Of a stretch of DNA of 64,000 nt, positions 18,455-27,122 are shown piece by piece. The notes beneath the pieces are model-generated. The model saw only the letters and a list, made by a program, of their open reading frames with translations, was not told the origin of the DNA and made no database searches. Origin of the DNA: Novosphingobium sp. SG707 (GTDB lineage Bacteria > Pseudomonadota > Alphaproteobacteria > Sphingomonadales > Sphingomonadaceae); assembly GCF_012275515.1 (NCBI RefSeq), contig NZ_JAAZQL010000002.1:620001-684000 (forward strand), in the 5' to 3' direction. How positions within the stretch are numbered: the stretch's first letter is position 1; each line of letters begins with the position of its first letter. The position numbers and the translations under genes are program-made.

Positions 18455-19366
18455 ATGACCACCAAGGTTGTCCAGAAGATCCTCAGCAATTACGAATCCG
18501 ACAATCCCGGCGTTAAGGCCAACCTCTATCGCATGCTGTCACAGGGCAAGCTGGGCGGCACCGGCAAGATGATCATTCTCCCGGTGGATCAGGGCTTTGA
18601 ACATGGCCCGGCGCGCAGCTTCTCGGTCAATCCCGACGCCTATGACCCGCATTACCACTATCAGCTGGCCATCGACGCCGGTCTGTCGGCCTATGCCGCG
18701 CCGCTCGGCATGCTGGAGGCAGGCGCTGACAAGTTCGCCGGGCAGATCCCGACCATCCTGAAGGTCAACAGCTCGAACAGCTGGGGCACGGCGGCCAACC
18801 AAGCGCTGACGGGCGGCGTTGATGATGCGCTGCGTCTGGGCTGCTCGGCCATCGGTTTCACGATCTATCCCGGCTCGGACGATGTGTTCGAGATGATCGA
18901 AGAGATCAAGGAACTGCGCAACGAAGCGGCCAGCGTTGGCCTGGCCACGGTGATCTGGTCCTATCCGCGCGGCGGCAAGCTGCCCAAGAGCGGCGAACTG
19001 GCGCTGGACGTGGGCGCCTATGCCGCACATATCGCGGCGCTGATCGGCGCGCATATCATCAAGGTCAAGCTGCCCAGCAACCACATCGAACAGGCCGAAG
19101 CCAAGCCCTGCTATGAAGGCACCGACTGGTCTGCGCAGGCCGATCGGGTCAAGCATGTCGTGCAGTCGTGCTTCAACGGCCGCCGCATCGTGATCTTCTC
19201 GGGCGGGGCCACCAAGGGCGCCGACGCCGTCTATCAAGACGCGCGCGACATCCGTGACGGCGGCGGCAACGGCTCGATCATCGGCCGCAACACGTTCCAG
19301 CGCCCGCGCGACGAAGCGCTGGCCATGCTGGGCAAGCTGATCAACATCTACAAGGGCAAGGAATAA
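18455..19366 (+). CDS. fbaB: class I fructose-bisphosphate aldolase (DhnA/FbaB type)
   Basis: 303 residues. The D-Q-G-F-E-H-G motif and the Schiff-base lysine region H-I-I-K-V-K-L-P place it in the archaeal/bacterial DhnA class I family, not the zinc-dependent class II one. Cleaves fructose-1,6-bisphosphate to DHAP and GAP, completing the tkt-gap-pgk-fba block. The frame is open upstream, but AACAGGGAAAC before the ATG and the N-terminus M-T-T-K-V set the start. Confidence 0.94.
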   Translation: MTTKVVQKILSNYESDNPGVKANLYRMLSQGKLGGTGKMIILPVDQGFEHGPARSFSVNPDAYDPHYHYQLAIDAGLSAYAAPLGMLEAGADKFAGQIPTILKVNSSNSWGTAANQALTGGVDDALRLGCSAIGFTIYPGSDDVFEMIEEIKELRNEAASVGLATVIWSYPRGGKLPKSGELALDVGAYAAHIAALIGAHIIKVKLPSNHIEQAEAKPCYEGTDWSAQADRVKHVVQSCFNGRRIVIFSGGATKGADAVYQDARDIRDGGGNGSIIGRNTFQRPRDEALAMLGKLINIYKGKE

Positions 19367-19394
19367 TCCTTAAGCCCCTTGGGTGAAGCAAAAG

Positions 19395-19427
19395 ACGCGG
19401 GGGCCGAGACTGGCCTCCGCGTTTTTT
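19395..19427 (+). terminator. intrinsic terminator after fba
   Basis: 11-bp stem with one G-U pair, 6-nt loop and a T6 run starting at 19422. It ends the glycolytic block. Confidence 0.88.
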
Positions 19428-19446
19428 ATGCGGTATGGGCGCGGCC

Positions 19447-20127
19447 ATGACCGAAGAAGCACCGACTTTCGAACACACCCGCGCGCCCACGCAGCTTTAT
19501 CTGATCTCGCCCGCCGATGTGGGCGGCGATTTTCCGCAAAGGCTGGCGCGCGCGCTTGATGCGGGCCTGAAGGGGCGTCACCGGATCGCGGCGTTTCAGT
19601 TCCGCGTGAAGGGCATCGACGATCACGCCGCCGCGCGTCTGGCCGCTCCGCTTCAGGCCATTTGCGCCGAGCGCGAGATTGCCTTCATCGTCAATGATTC
19701 GATCACGCTGGCCAAGCGCCTGAATGCCGATGGCGTGCATCTGGGGCAGGACGATATGGCCCAGAACGGCGATGTGAAGGTGGCGCGCGAGGAACTGGGC
19801 CGCGATGCCCAGATCGGCGTGACCTGTCACAACAGCCGCCATCTGGCGCTGGAAGCGGGAGAGGCCGGGGCCGATTACGTGGCCTTTGGCGCGTTTTATC
19901 CCACCACCACCAAGGAGGTCGAGCATCACGCCGAGCCGGATCTGCTGACCTGGTGGCAGGGCCTGTTTGAAATCCCCTGCGTGGCGATCGGCGGGATCAA
20001 TGCCGAAAATGCCGCGCCGCTGGTTCGCGCGGGGGCCGATTTTCTGGCCATTTCGGGCGCGGTCTGGAATGGCGATGAGGCGGCAAATGTCAAAGCCTTG
20101 ATGGAAGCCATCACGGCCGCGCAATAA
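19447..20127 (+). CDS. thiE: thiamine-phosphate synthase
   Basis: Couples HMP-PP and thiazole phosphate to thiamine phosphate. About 226 residues in a TIM barrel. Motifs V-N-D near residue 78, D-G-V-H-L-G-Q-D-D, and C-H-N-S-x-H in place of the usual C-H are present. Y-V-A-F-G-A-F-Y-P-T-T-T-K and A-I-G-G-I-N are also present. An ATG four codons upstream (19435) is possible. No TPP riboswitch is visible in the short leader after the fba terminator. Confidence 0.92.
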   Translation: MTEEAPTFEHTRAPTQLYLISPADVGGDFPQRLARALDAGLKGRHRIAAFQFRVKGIDDHAAARLAAPLQAICAEREIAFIVNDSITLAKRLNADGVHLGQDDMAQNGDVKVAREELGRDAQIGVTCHNSRHLALEAGEAGADYVAFGAFYPTTTKEVEHHAEPDLLTWWQGLFEIPCVAIGGINAENAAPLVRAGADFLAISGAVWNGDEAANVKALMEAITAAQ

Positions 20128-20184
20128 AGTTGTTGAAGAGCATGTCGGCTGCCCCTTTCCCAAGGGGCGTCGGCGTGTCAGAAC

Positions 20185-22173
20185 ATGGGCATGACCCAAG
20201 CCAATCCTGACGGCGCGAATACGCGCGAACTGACCCTGCGTGGTATCGTACTGGGCGCCTTGCTGACCATCGTCTTCACGGCGGCCAATGTCTATCTCGG
20301 GCTGAAGATCGGCCTGACCTTTGCCACATCGATCCCGGCGGCGGTGATCTCGATGGCGGTGCTGCGCCATTTCTCGGGCGCGACCATTCAGGAAAACAAC
20401 ATCGTCCAGACCATCGCCAGCGCGGCGGGGACTTTGAGCGCGATCATCTTCGTGCTGCCCGGTCTGATCATGATCGGCTGGTGGGTCGATTTCCCTTACT
20501 GGCAATCGGTGGCGGTGATCGGTGTCGGCGGCATTCTTGGGGTGATGTATTCGGTCCCCCTGCGTCGCGCTTTGGTGACGGGCAGCGATCTGCCCTATCC
20601 CGAAGGCGTGGCGGCGGCCGAGGTGCTGAAAGTCGGCGCAGGCGTCGGCGGCGAGGAAGAGAACCGCAAGGGTCTGGCCGCCATCGTGCTGGGATCCGGC
20701 GTGTCGGTGGGCTATACTTTGCTGGCCAAGATGGGCGTGGTGGCCGAGGAAGCCTCGCGCGTTTTTCGCTTTGGCGCGGGCGCTTCGGGCGTTTCGACCA
20801 GCTTCAGCCTGGCGCTGATCGGCGTGGGCCATCTGGTGGGGATCACCGTGGGCGTGGCGATGTTGATCGGCATGCTGATCAGCTGGGTCATCCTTGTGCC
20901 GCATTACACGGCGGGCGCGGTGCCGGAGATGCATGAAATGGCCGGTTTCGTGTCGGGCGTCTTCAAGAGCAAGGTGCGCTTTATCGGCGCGGGCACTATT
21001 GGCGTGGCGGCGGTCTGGACGCTGCTGCGTGTGATCGGGCCGATTGTGCGCGGCATTGCGGGCGCCATGGCGGCCCAGCGCGCGCGTAAATCGGGACAGG
21101 GCGGGGCGCTGGCCCTGGCTGAACAGGATCTGCCGATTGGGCTGGTGGGGGCGGTGATTGCCGCCTCGATGGTGCCGATCGGGCTGCTGCTGGCCGGTTT
21201 TGCCTCGGGCGGGCCGATTGAGGCGCATTTCGTGCCGGTGCTGGTTTTGACCGTGCTCTATGTGCTGCTGATCGGCATCGTGATCGCTTCGGTCTGCGGT
21301 TATATGGCGGGCCTCATCGGCGCGTCGAACAGCCCGATTTCGGGCACGGGGATCATCTCTGCGCTGGGCATTGCGCTGCTGCTGGCGGCGATCTTCGGCC
21401 GCGATATTGCGCCCGAGGCGACCCGCGCGCTGGTGGCCTTTGCGCTCTTCGTCACGGCCATCGTCTTTGGCGTGGCGACGATTTCGAATGATAATCTGCA
21501 GGACCTGAAAACCGGCGAACTGATCGGCGCGACGCCTTGGCGCCAGCAGATCGCACTGGCGCTGGGCGTGGTGTTCGGCGCGCTGGTGATCCCGCCGGTG
21601 CTCAGCCTGCTCAACACCACCTTCGGTTTTCAGGGCGCCGCCAATGCCGGGCCCGAGGCGCTGGCCGCGCCGCAGGCAGCGTTGATTTCCGCCATCGCGC
21701 AGGGCGTGCTGGGCGGCAGTCTCGACTGGGGCCTGATCGGCATCGGCGCGGGCATCGGCGTGGTCGCCGTCATCATCGATGAGGTGCTGCGCGCGATGAA
21801 GAAGGGCGCTCTGCCGCCCCTCGCGCTGGGCATGGGCATCTATCTGCCGATGGGGCTGACGCTGTTGATCCCGGTGGGGGCGATCATCGGGCGGCTCTAT
21901 GACAATTGGGCCAGGAAGAACCATGACCCCGAACTGGCCGAGCGGCTGGGCGTGCTGGCAGCCACGGGTCTGATCGCGGGTGAGAGCCTGTTCGGCGTGG
22001 TTTTCGCCGGGATCGCCGCGGCCCGCAACAGCCCGACCCCGCTGGAAATCATCGAGCCGGGCGATCTGGCGCTGCCGCTGGGCATCACGATCTTTGCCGC
22101 CGCCCTGATCTGGCTCTACACCAGCACGAAGCGGGCGGCGGCCCACCGCACCAGTTGGCCGGTGGAAGGCTGA
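20185..22173 (+). CDS. OPT family oligopeptide/metal-complex transporter
   Basis: 662-residue polytopic membrane protein with about 14-16 hydrophobic helices. OPT family features include N-V-Y-L-G-L-K-I-G-L-T near the N-terminus and L-I-G-A-S-N-S-P-I-S-G in the middle. Family members move small peptides or metal chelates into the cytoplasm; the substrate cannot be read here. A second ATG lies two codons in. Transcribed alone, convergent with the small secreted protein. Confidence 0.93.
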   Translation: MGMTQANPDGANTRELTLRGIVLGALLTIVFTAANVYLGLKIGLTFATSIPAAVISMAVLRHFSGATIQENNIVQTIASAAGTLSAIIFVLPGLIMIGWWVDFPYWQSVAVIGVGGILGVMYSVPLRRALVTGSDLPYPEGVAAAEVLKVGAGVGGEEENRKGLAAIVLGSGVSVGYTLLAKMGVVAEEASRVFRFGAGASGVSTSFSLALIGVGHLVGITVGVAMLIGMLISWVILVPHYTAGAVPEMHEMAGFVSGVFKSKVRFIGAGTIGVAAVWTLLRVIGPIVRGIAGAMAAQRARKSGQGGALALAEQDLPIGLVGAVIAASMVPIGLLLAGFASGGPIEAHFVPVLVLTVLYVLLIGIVIASVCGYMAGLIGASNSPISGTGIISALGIALLLAAIFGRDIAPEATRALVAFALFVTAIVFGVATISNDNLQDLKTGELIGATPWRQQIALALGVVFGALVIPPVLSLLNTTFGFQGAANAGPEALAAPQAALISAIAQGVLGGSLDWGLIGIGAGIGVVAVIIDEVLRAMKKGALPPLALGMGIYLPMGLTLLIPVGAIIGRLYDNWARKNHDPELAERLGVLAATGLIAGESLFGVVFAGIAAARNSPTPLEIIEPGDLALPLGITIFAAALIWLYTSTKRAAAHRTSWPVEG

Positions 22174-22183
22174 GGCCCGCCGA

Positions 22184-22645
22184 TCAATAGCGGTTGTTGG
22201 CCACGCGGCGGATACAGCGAAGGTCGGTTTCCTTGCCTTCGCTGGTCAGCTTGCGCAGGAAATTCTCGCTGACCCGGCGAAAGCGTTCGCCCCGTTTGGG
22301 GCCGGTTGTCATGTGAATTTCATCGCCCGTGGCCAGATAGGACCCGCGCCCCTCGCTCGTGCTGTAGATCGAGCCCTGACGGATGGTGAAATCCTCTTCC
22401 GGGCGGCGCAATCCGGCGACGGTCAGCGCGGTTCCGGGCATTTCGCAGACATATTCGCCGCGCCGCACCGTAAAGGCAGGCCCATTGGGCTCGGCAAAGG
22501 CGGGCGCGGCCAAGCCCGCAATGGCGGCTAATCCCAATGCAGAGCGCGCCAATCCCCATGCACTGCATGATTGCCAGACGGCCCGAGGTCCGCTAAGGGC
22601 GCCCGACTGCGCTTTTGCGCCAAACTTATTCCTGCTCTTTTCCAT
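22184..22645 (-). CDS. hypothetical secreted protein
   Basis: Up to 153 residues. An internal stretch [17 protein letters not shown] looks like a signal peptide with an A-x-A cleavage site. The mature part has two cysteines (in Y-V-C-E and L-R-C-I) that could form a disulfide. The ATG at 22645 would leave only 15 bp to the divergent efp start. A non-ATG start nearer the signal peptide (TTG at 22552) is therefore more likely, though it has no clear ribosome-binding site. No family recognised. Confidence 0.6.
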   Translation of the reverse strand: MEKSRNKFGAKAQSGALSGPRAVWQSCSAWGLARSALGLAAIAGLAAPAFAEPNGPAFTVRRGEYVCEMPGTALTVAGLRRPEEDFTIRQGSIYSTSEGRGSYLATGDEIHMTTGPKRGERFRRVSENFLRKLTSEGKETDLRCIRRVANNRY

Positions 22646-22660
22646 CGAAGGTCAAACCCC

Positions 22661-23224
22661 ATGAAGATCAGCGGCGTCGAAATCCGCCCCGGCAACATTC
22701 TCGAATACGAAGGCGGTATCTGGAAGGTCGCAAAGACCCAGCATACCCAGCCCGGCAAGGGTGGCGCCTTTATGCAGGTCGAAATGAAGAACCTGATCGA
22801 CGGGCGCAAGACCAATGTGCGCTTCCGCAGCGCCGACACGGTGGAGAAAGTCCGTCTCGACACCAAGGATTTCCAGTTCCTCTATGCCGAGGGCGACGAT
22901 CTGGTGTTCATGGACGTGGAAACCTACGATCAGATCAACCTGCCTTCCGACCTTCTGGGCGATGCGGCTGCCTTCCTTCAGGACGGTATGACAGCGGTTC
23001 TCGAAATGTACGATGAACGCCCGATCAGCGTTCAGTTGCCCGAACAGGTTGAAGCCACCATCGTCGAAGCCGACGCCGTGGTGAAGGGCCAGACCGCCTC
23101 GTCGAGCTACAAGCCCGCCGTGCTGGACAATGGCGTGCGCATCCTGGTGCCGCCCCATATCGCTTCGGGCACCCGCATCGTGGTGAACGTTTACGAACGC
23201 ACCTATGTCGGTAAGGCTGACTGA
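22661..23224 (+). CDS. efp: translation elongation factor P
   Basis: 187 residues, three beta-barrel domains. Relieves ribosome stalling at polyproline stretches. The domain-I loop reads P-G-K-G-G-A, placing K33 at the position that is modified or left bare depending on lineage. No epmA/epmB or earP is in the window. suhB follows 2 bp after the stop. Confidence 0.97.
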   Translation: MKISGVEIRPGNILEYEGGIWKVAKTQHTQPGKGGAFMQVEMKNLIDGRKTNVRFRSADTVEKVRLDTKDFQFLYAEGDDLVFMDVETYDQINLPSDLLGDAAAFLQDGMTAVLEMYDERPISVQLPEQVEATIVEADAVVKGQTASSSYKPAVLDNGVRILVPPHIASGTRIVVNVYERTYVGKAD

Positions 23225-23226
23225 GT

Positions 23227-24063
23227 ATGGCAATTTCCGGCCTGATCCGCGTGATGGAGCGCGCCGCCCGCAAGGCCGGTCAGCGCCTGCGTCGCGACTT
23301 TGGCGAGGTGGAGCACCTTCAGGTGAGCCGCAAGGGCACGGCGGATTTCGTCAGCCGCGCCGACCAGCAGAGCGAACGCACGATCTATGACGAATTGCGC
23401 GCCGCGCGCCCCGACTGGGGCTTTGTGATGGAAGAGGGCGGGGTGATCGAAGGCGATCCCACCCGCCCGCGCTGGATCATCGACCCGCTCGATGGCACCA
23501 GCAATTTCCTGCACGGCATCCCGCATTTCGCCATTTCCATCGCCGCGCAGGAACCTGCCTTTGACGGCAAGGGCCCGGCGGGCGATGGTTGGGGCGATGT
23601 TATCGCCGGGATCATCTATCAGCCGATCACGGATGAAAGCTTCTGGGCGGAAAAGTCGCGCGGGGCTTGGTTGCACGATCGCCGCCTGCGCGTGTCGGGC
23701 CGCCGTCATCTGGACGAGAGCCTGATCGCCACCGGCATTCCCTTTGCGGGCCATGGCGATCCGCTGGAATGGGCCAAGATCTATGCGGCCATCGCGCCGC
23801 AGGTGGCGGGCATTCGCCGTTTTGGCGCGGCCTCGCTCGATCTGGCATGGGTGGCGGCGGGCCGTTACGAAGGTTTCTGGGAATCGAACCTGAAGCCTTG
23901 GGATTCGGCTGCCGGCTGTCTGTTGGTGCGTGAGGCCGGCGGTTTCGTCTCGAACTATCGCGGCCAATCGCTGCCGGTTTGCGACAAGGAAGTGCTGGCA
24001 GGCAATGATGCTCTCCACTCGCGTCTCCACAAGTTGCTGGTGGGCGCGTTGAAGGAAGGCTGA
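23227..24063 (+). CDS. suhB: inositol monophosphatase family protein (SuhB-like)
   Basis: 278 residues. Mg-binding motifs E-E-G-G, the I-D-P-L-D-G-T-S-N-F sequence and W-D-S-A-A-G are all intact, so phosphatase activity is expected. In enterobacteria SuhB also joins the rRNA antitermination complex. It is co-transcribed with efp with a 2-bp gap, an arrangement that fits a translation-linked role. Confidence 0.93.
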   Translation: MAISGLIRVMERAARKAGQRLRRDFGEVEHLQVSRKGTADFVSRADQQSERTIYDELRAARPDWGFVMEEGGVIEGDPTRPRWIIDPLDGTSNFLHGIPHFAISIAAQEPAFDGKGPAGDGWGDVIAGIIYQPITDESFWAEKSRGAWLHDRRLRVSGRRHLDESLIATGIPFAGHGDPLEWAKIYAAIAPQVAGIRRFGAASLDLAWVAAGRYEGFWESNLKPWDSAAGCLLVREAGGFVSNYRGQSLPVCDKEVLAGNDALHSRLHKLLVGALKEG

Positions 24064-24151
24064 TAAAAGCCATTGATCTGATGCGAAAGGATCGCTAGGC
24101 GGGGCGAACAAAGCCGCTGCGGCGATCCTTCGCAGATGGTTTTGGGAATAA

Positions 24152-24236
24152 CGCCCCTGTGGTGGAATGGTAGACGCGTCCGACTCAAAATCGGATATCG
24201 AAAGATGTGCCCGTTCGAGTCGGGCCAGGGGCACCA
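24152..24236 (+). tRNA. tRNA-Leu (CAA)
   Basis: 85-nt class II tRNA with long variable arm and encoded CCA. Acceptor GCCCCTG/CAGGGGC is intact. The anticodon loop CTCAAAA gives CAA, reading the leucine codon TTG. Confidence 0.95.
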
Positions 24237-24246
24237 TTCTCTGATG

Positions 24247-24278
24247 AAAAAAGGGCCGGTTGATCACCGGCCCTTTTT
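24247..24278. terminator. bidirectional terminator between tRNA-Leu and the GNAT gene
   Basis: 8-bp perfect stem (24253-24260 with 24266-24273), 5-nt loop, A-run on the left and T5 on the right. Confidence 0.88.
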
Positions 24279-24284
24279 CTTTGC

Positions 24285-24815
24285 CTACAGTGTCTTGCCC
24301 ATGCGCAGCAAAGGCACCCGGACCCCGTCGATGGGGGCGGAAAGCACTTCCTCGATGGGGCTGTAGCCGCAGGCGCGATAGAGCGGGACGCCCGCCATGG
24401 TCGCCATCATTTCGGTGCGGGCGAAACCGGCGGCGCGGGCGGCATCCTCGCACACCTGCATCACGCGGCGACCGATGCCCTGCCGTGCGAAATCGGGGTT
24501 GGTGTACATGGCGCGGATACGGGCGGCATCTTTGGCCGGATCGAGCACTTCGGGTTCGCGCGCGACCACGCTGGCATCGCCGCCATAGAGCGTCGCGCGA
24601 TAGGACCAGCCGCCGCAACCCGCGAGCACGCCGTCCGATTCGACGAGGAAATAGGTGCCGTCCTTGATGAGCTGGGTATCCAGCCCCATCACATGACGGC
24701 TGGCGGCGATCTGCTCGGGGGTCAGGAAGCCGGTCTGCAGATGGTCGATGGCCCGCGCCATCAGCGCGCGCAGATTGTCCAGATCGTCCATGATGGCGAT
24801 GCGATGGGTCAGCAT
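24285..24815 (-). CDS. GNAT family N-acetyltransferase
   Basis: 176 residues. Acetyl-CoA binding motif A reads R-Q-G-I-G-R-R-V-M after N-P-D-F-A, followed by A-G-F-A-R-T-E and a final L-Y-R-A-C-G-Y typical of GNAT enzymes. Acceptor substrate unknown. Starts 2 bp after the asparaginase stop, so the pair is an operon. Confidence 0.88.
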   Translation of the reverse strand: MLTHRIAIMDDLDNLRALMARAIDHLQTGFLTPEQIAASRHVMGLDTQLIKDGTYFLVESDGVLAGCGGWSYRATLYGGDASVVAREPEVLDPAKDAARIRAMYTNPDFARQGIGRRVMQVCEDAARAAGFARTEMMATMAGVPLYRACGYSPIEEVLSAPIDGVRVPLLRMGKTL

Positions 24816-24817
24816 GA

Positions 24818-25762
24818 TCAATGGGTTTCCGTGTAAATGGCGCCGCGCGCGGCAAATTGCCCGGCAATATCGTCCTCGCCCGCCGCGATCAGGGTGGAGA
24901 GCAAAATCCGCGCCTGAGTCGCGCCCAATCCGCCCGCAAAGATCGCGCCCGCTTCGGCCAAACGCTGGCCGCTGGCATAATCGGCGGCGGTGGAGCCTGT
25001 GGGGCATCGCGAGGCGACCACCACCGGCACGCCTGCCTGCGCCACGGCCAAAGCCGCGCCCACCGAGCCATTGCCGCGACCCAGCGCCATCAGCACGATG
25101 CCTCGCGCGCCCGATGCGACCGCCGCGCGGATCATGGCGCCATCATCCCCGCCCGAAAGCGCGATGATCGGACAGGCATCATCCGGCACCACCGGCACCA
25201 GCGGCGCAAACCGGGGCAGGGGCGCAGGGGGAGTGATCGCCTCGCCCGAGGCCGCGCCCGCCGTGCCTCCACGCCAGCCAAAGCCGTCGAGCGCCGAAGT
25301 GGCATGTTTATACACCAGCGCCGCCGGGATCAGATGTCCGGCAAAGGCCACCAGCGCGCCATGCGCCGCCAGTTCCGGCGTGGCGGCGGCGCGCAGCGCG
25401 GCGGCCAGATTGCCCGGACCATCGCTGGCCGGATCGCTGATCGGCAGCATCGCCCCGGTCACGATCACAGGCTTGGTCAGCGGCAATGACAGGTCGATGA
25501 GATAGGCGGTTTCCTCCATCGCATCGGTGCCATGGGCGACGACGATGCCGCTCACCTCCGGCTCACCCAGCGCGGCCAGTACCGCATCGCGCACGCGGGC
25601 CATGTCGGCCAGCGTCATGTCCTCGGACAGGCCCGCATAGACCTGTCGCACGACAGGCCCGGCCAGCGTTTCTCCAAGGCCGGAAGCGCCCCCGGCCAGC
25701 TTGCCGCCCGCGTCGGGCAGGGAGGAGATGGTTCCTCCGGCGTCAATCAGAATGATGCTCAT
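24818..25762 (-). CDS. L-asparaginase
   Basis: 314 residues. Both catalytic triad segments are present: D-A-G-G-T-I near the N-terminus (nucleophilic Thr) and H-G-T-D-A-M-E-E-T-A (Thr/Asp). Hydrolyses asparagine to aspartate and ammonia. No signal peptide is seen, suggesting a cytoplasmic form. The frame is open further upstream, but MSIILIDAGGT matches the family start. It diverges from the hydrogenase operon across a 250-bp gap. Confidence 0.9.
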   Translation of the reverse strand: MSIILIDAGGTISSLPDAGGKLAGGASGLGETLAGPVVRQVYAGLSEDMTLADMARVRDAVLAALGEPEVSGIVVAHGTDAMEETAYLIDLSLPLTKPVIVTGAMLPISDPASDGPGNLAAALRAAATPELAAHGALVAFAGHLIPAALVYKHATSALDGFGWRGGTAGAASGEAITPPAPLPRFAPLVPVVPDDACPIIALSGGDDGAMIRAAVASGARGIVLMALGRGNGSVGAALAVAQAGVPVVVASRCPTGSTAADYASGQRLAEAGAIFAGGLGATQARILLSTLIAAGEDDIAGQFAARGAIYTETH

Positions 25763-25890
25763 GGGCAAGCCTATGGCCGCGCCGCGCCGGGCGAACAAGG
25801 GGGCAAACTGCGGAGACGGATTTGCGCCTATGGGTGGAAAGTGCGCGATGCTTGTGGAAGGCAACTTGCCATCCAGATTGGTTCGCCAGT

Positions 25891-25906
25891 CGGTCATTTT
25901 CGACCG
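25891..25906. promoter_or_regulatory. inverted repeat upstream of the hupS sigma-54 promoter
   Basis: CGGTC-N6-GACCG dyad about 22 nt upstream of the -24 element. It could bind a regulator or be chance. It is closer than usual for an NtrC-family enhancer site. Confidence 0.3.
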
Positions 25907-25927
25907 TTTCCCGCCAATATCCGTATC

Positions 25928-25943
25928 TGGCACAGGCCTTGCT
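25928..25943 (+). promoter_or_regulatory. sigma-54 (-24/-12) promoter of hupSLEC
   Basis: TGGCAC-N5-TTGCT matches the sigma-54 consensus TGGCAC-N5-TTGCW, including the invariant GG and GC 10 nt apart. It lies 70 nt before hupS. An almost identical element precedes hupD, and the cluster encodes a sigma-54 activator (HoxA), which supports the call. Confidence 0.85.
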
Positions 25944-26012
25944 TAACGACATCTGCCGAAATCTTAACACGCAGAGCCCCGACCAAGGGGCATCGTCCGG
26001 GGAAGAACACGC

Positions 26013-27122
26013 ATGGCCACCGAGACATTTTATGATGTGATGCGCCGTCAGGGTATCACGAGGCGCAGCTTTACCAAGTTTTGCAGCCTTACCGCCGCCG
26101 CGCTGGGATTGCCGCCCGCCGCCGCCGCGCAAATCCAGAACGCGATGGAAACCAAGCCGCGCATTCCGGTGCTGTGGCTGCATGGGCTGGAATGCACCTG
26201 TTGTTCGGAAAGTTTTATCCGTTCGGGCCATCCGCTGGCCAAGGACGTGATCCTTTCGATGATCAGCCTGGATTATGACGACACGATCATGGCCGCCGCC
26301 GGGCATCAGGCCGAGGCGATCATTCAGGAAACCATCAAGAAATATGATGGCAATTTCATCCTGGCGGTCGAAGGCAATCCGCCGCTCAATCAGGAAGGGA
26401 TGAGTTGCATCATCGGCGGGCGTCCGTTCCTTGAGCAGTTGAAAGAGGCCGCCGATCATTGCAAGGCGATCATCTCCTGGGGATCTTGCGCAAGCTGGGG
26501 CTGCGTGCAGGCCGCGCGGCCCAATCCGACGCAGGCAACGCCCGTGCACAAGGTGCCCGGTCTGCCCGCCAAGCCCATCATCAAGGTGCCCGGCTGCCCG
26601 CCGATTGCCGAGGTGATGACGGCGGTGATCGCCTATATCCTGACCTTCGAGCGTTTCCCGGAGCTGGACCTTCAGGGCCGCCCCAAGATGTTCTATTCGC
26701 AGCGTATTCACGACAAATGCTATCGCCGCCCGCATTTCGACGCCGGGCAATTTGTCGAGAAATTCGACGATGAGGGCGCGCGCAAGGGCTATTGCCTTTA
26801 CAAGGTTGGCTGCAAAGGCCCCACCACCTATAACGCCTGTTCGACGGTGCGCTGGAACGGCGGCCTGTCCTTCCCCATTCAGGCGGGCCACCCCTGCATC
26901 GGCTGTTCGGAGGATGGCTTCTGGGACAAGGGTTCGTTCTATGAGCGCCTGACCGACATCAAGGGTTTCGGCATCGAGGCCAATGCCGACCAGATCGGCG
27001 GGACGGCCGCTGGCGTGGTGGGCATTGCCGCGGCCGCCCATGCCGCCGCGAGCGCGGTGAAACGCGCCCGCCAGAAGACCGGCGAAGACAGCAAAACCAG
27101 CGAACTTGAGGGACAGGACTGA
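26013..27122 (+). CDS. hupS: uptake [NiFe]-hydrogenase small subunit, O2-tolerant type
   Basis: 369 residues; carries electrons from the NiFe site through three Fe-S clusters to the cytochrome. The twin-arginine signal T-R-R-S-F-T-K-F is at 16-23 with R17-R18. Proximal-cluster cysteines are C61, C63, C64, C159, C164 and C195, six instead of four, the hallmark of the [4Fe-3S] cluster in O2-tolerant enzymes such as E. coli Hyd-1. Distal ligands are H233, C236, C261 and C267; medial C276, C295 and C298. A C-terminal hydrophobic anchor spans about 327-349, followed by a charged tail. The stop overlaps the hupL start by 1 bp. Confidence 0.97.
   Translation: MATETFYDVMRRQGITRRSFTKFCSLTAAALGLPPAAAAQIQNAMETKPRIPVLWLHGLECTCCSESFIRSGHPLAKDVILSMISLDYDDTIMAAAGHQAEAIIQETIKKYDGNFILAVEGNPPLNQEGMSCIIGGRPFLEQLKEAADHCKAIISWGSCASWGCVQAARPNPTQATPVHKVPGLPAKPIIKVPGCPPIAEVMTAVIAYILTFERFPELDLQGRPKMFYSQRIHDKCYRRPHFDAGQFVEKFDDEGARKGYCLYKVGCKGPTTYNACSTVRWNGGLSFPIQAGHPCIGCSEDGFWDKGSFYERLTDIKGFGIEANADQIGGTAAGVVGIAAAAHAAASAVKRARQKTGEDSKTSELEGQD

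Noticed and set aside
19426-22146. A 906-codon minus-strand frame across thiE and the OPT transporter
   Set aside because: Composition is Arg/His/Gln-rich, typical of antisense frames in GC-rich genes; no domain seen.
24152-24236. tRNA-Leu as an attachment site for a hydrogenase island
   Set aside because: No partial copy of the tRNA 3' end near 46 kb and no integrase or mobility gene between.
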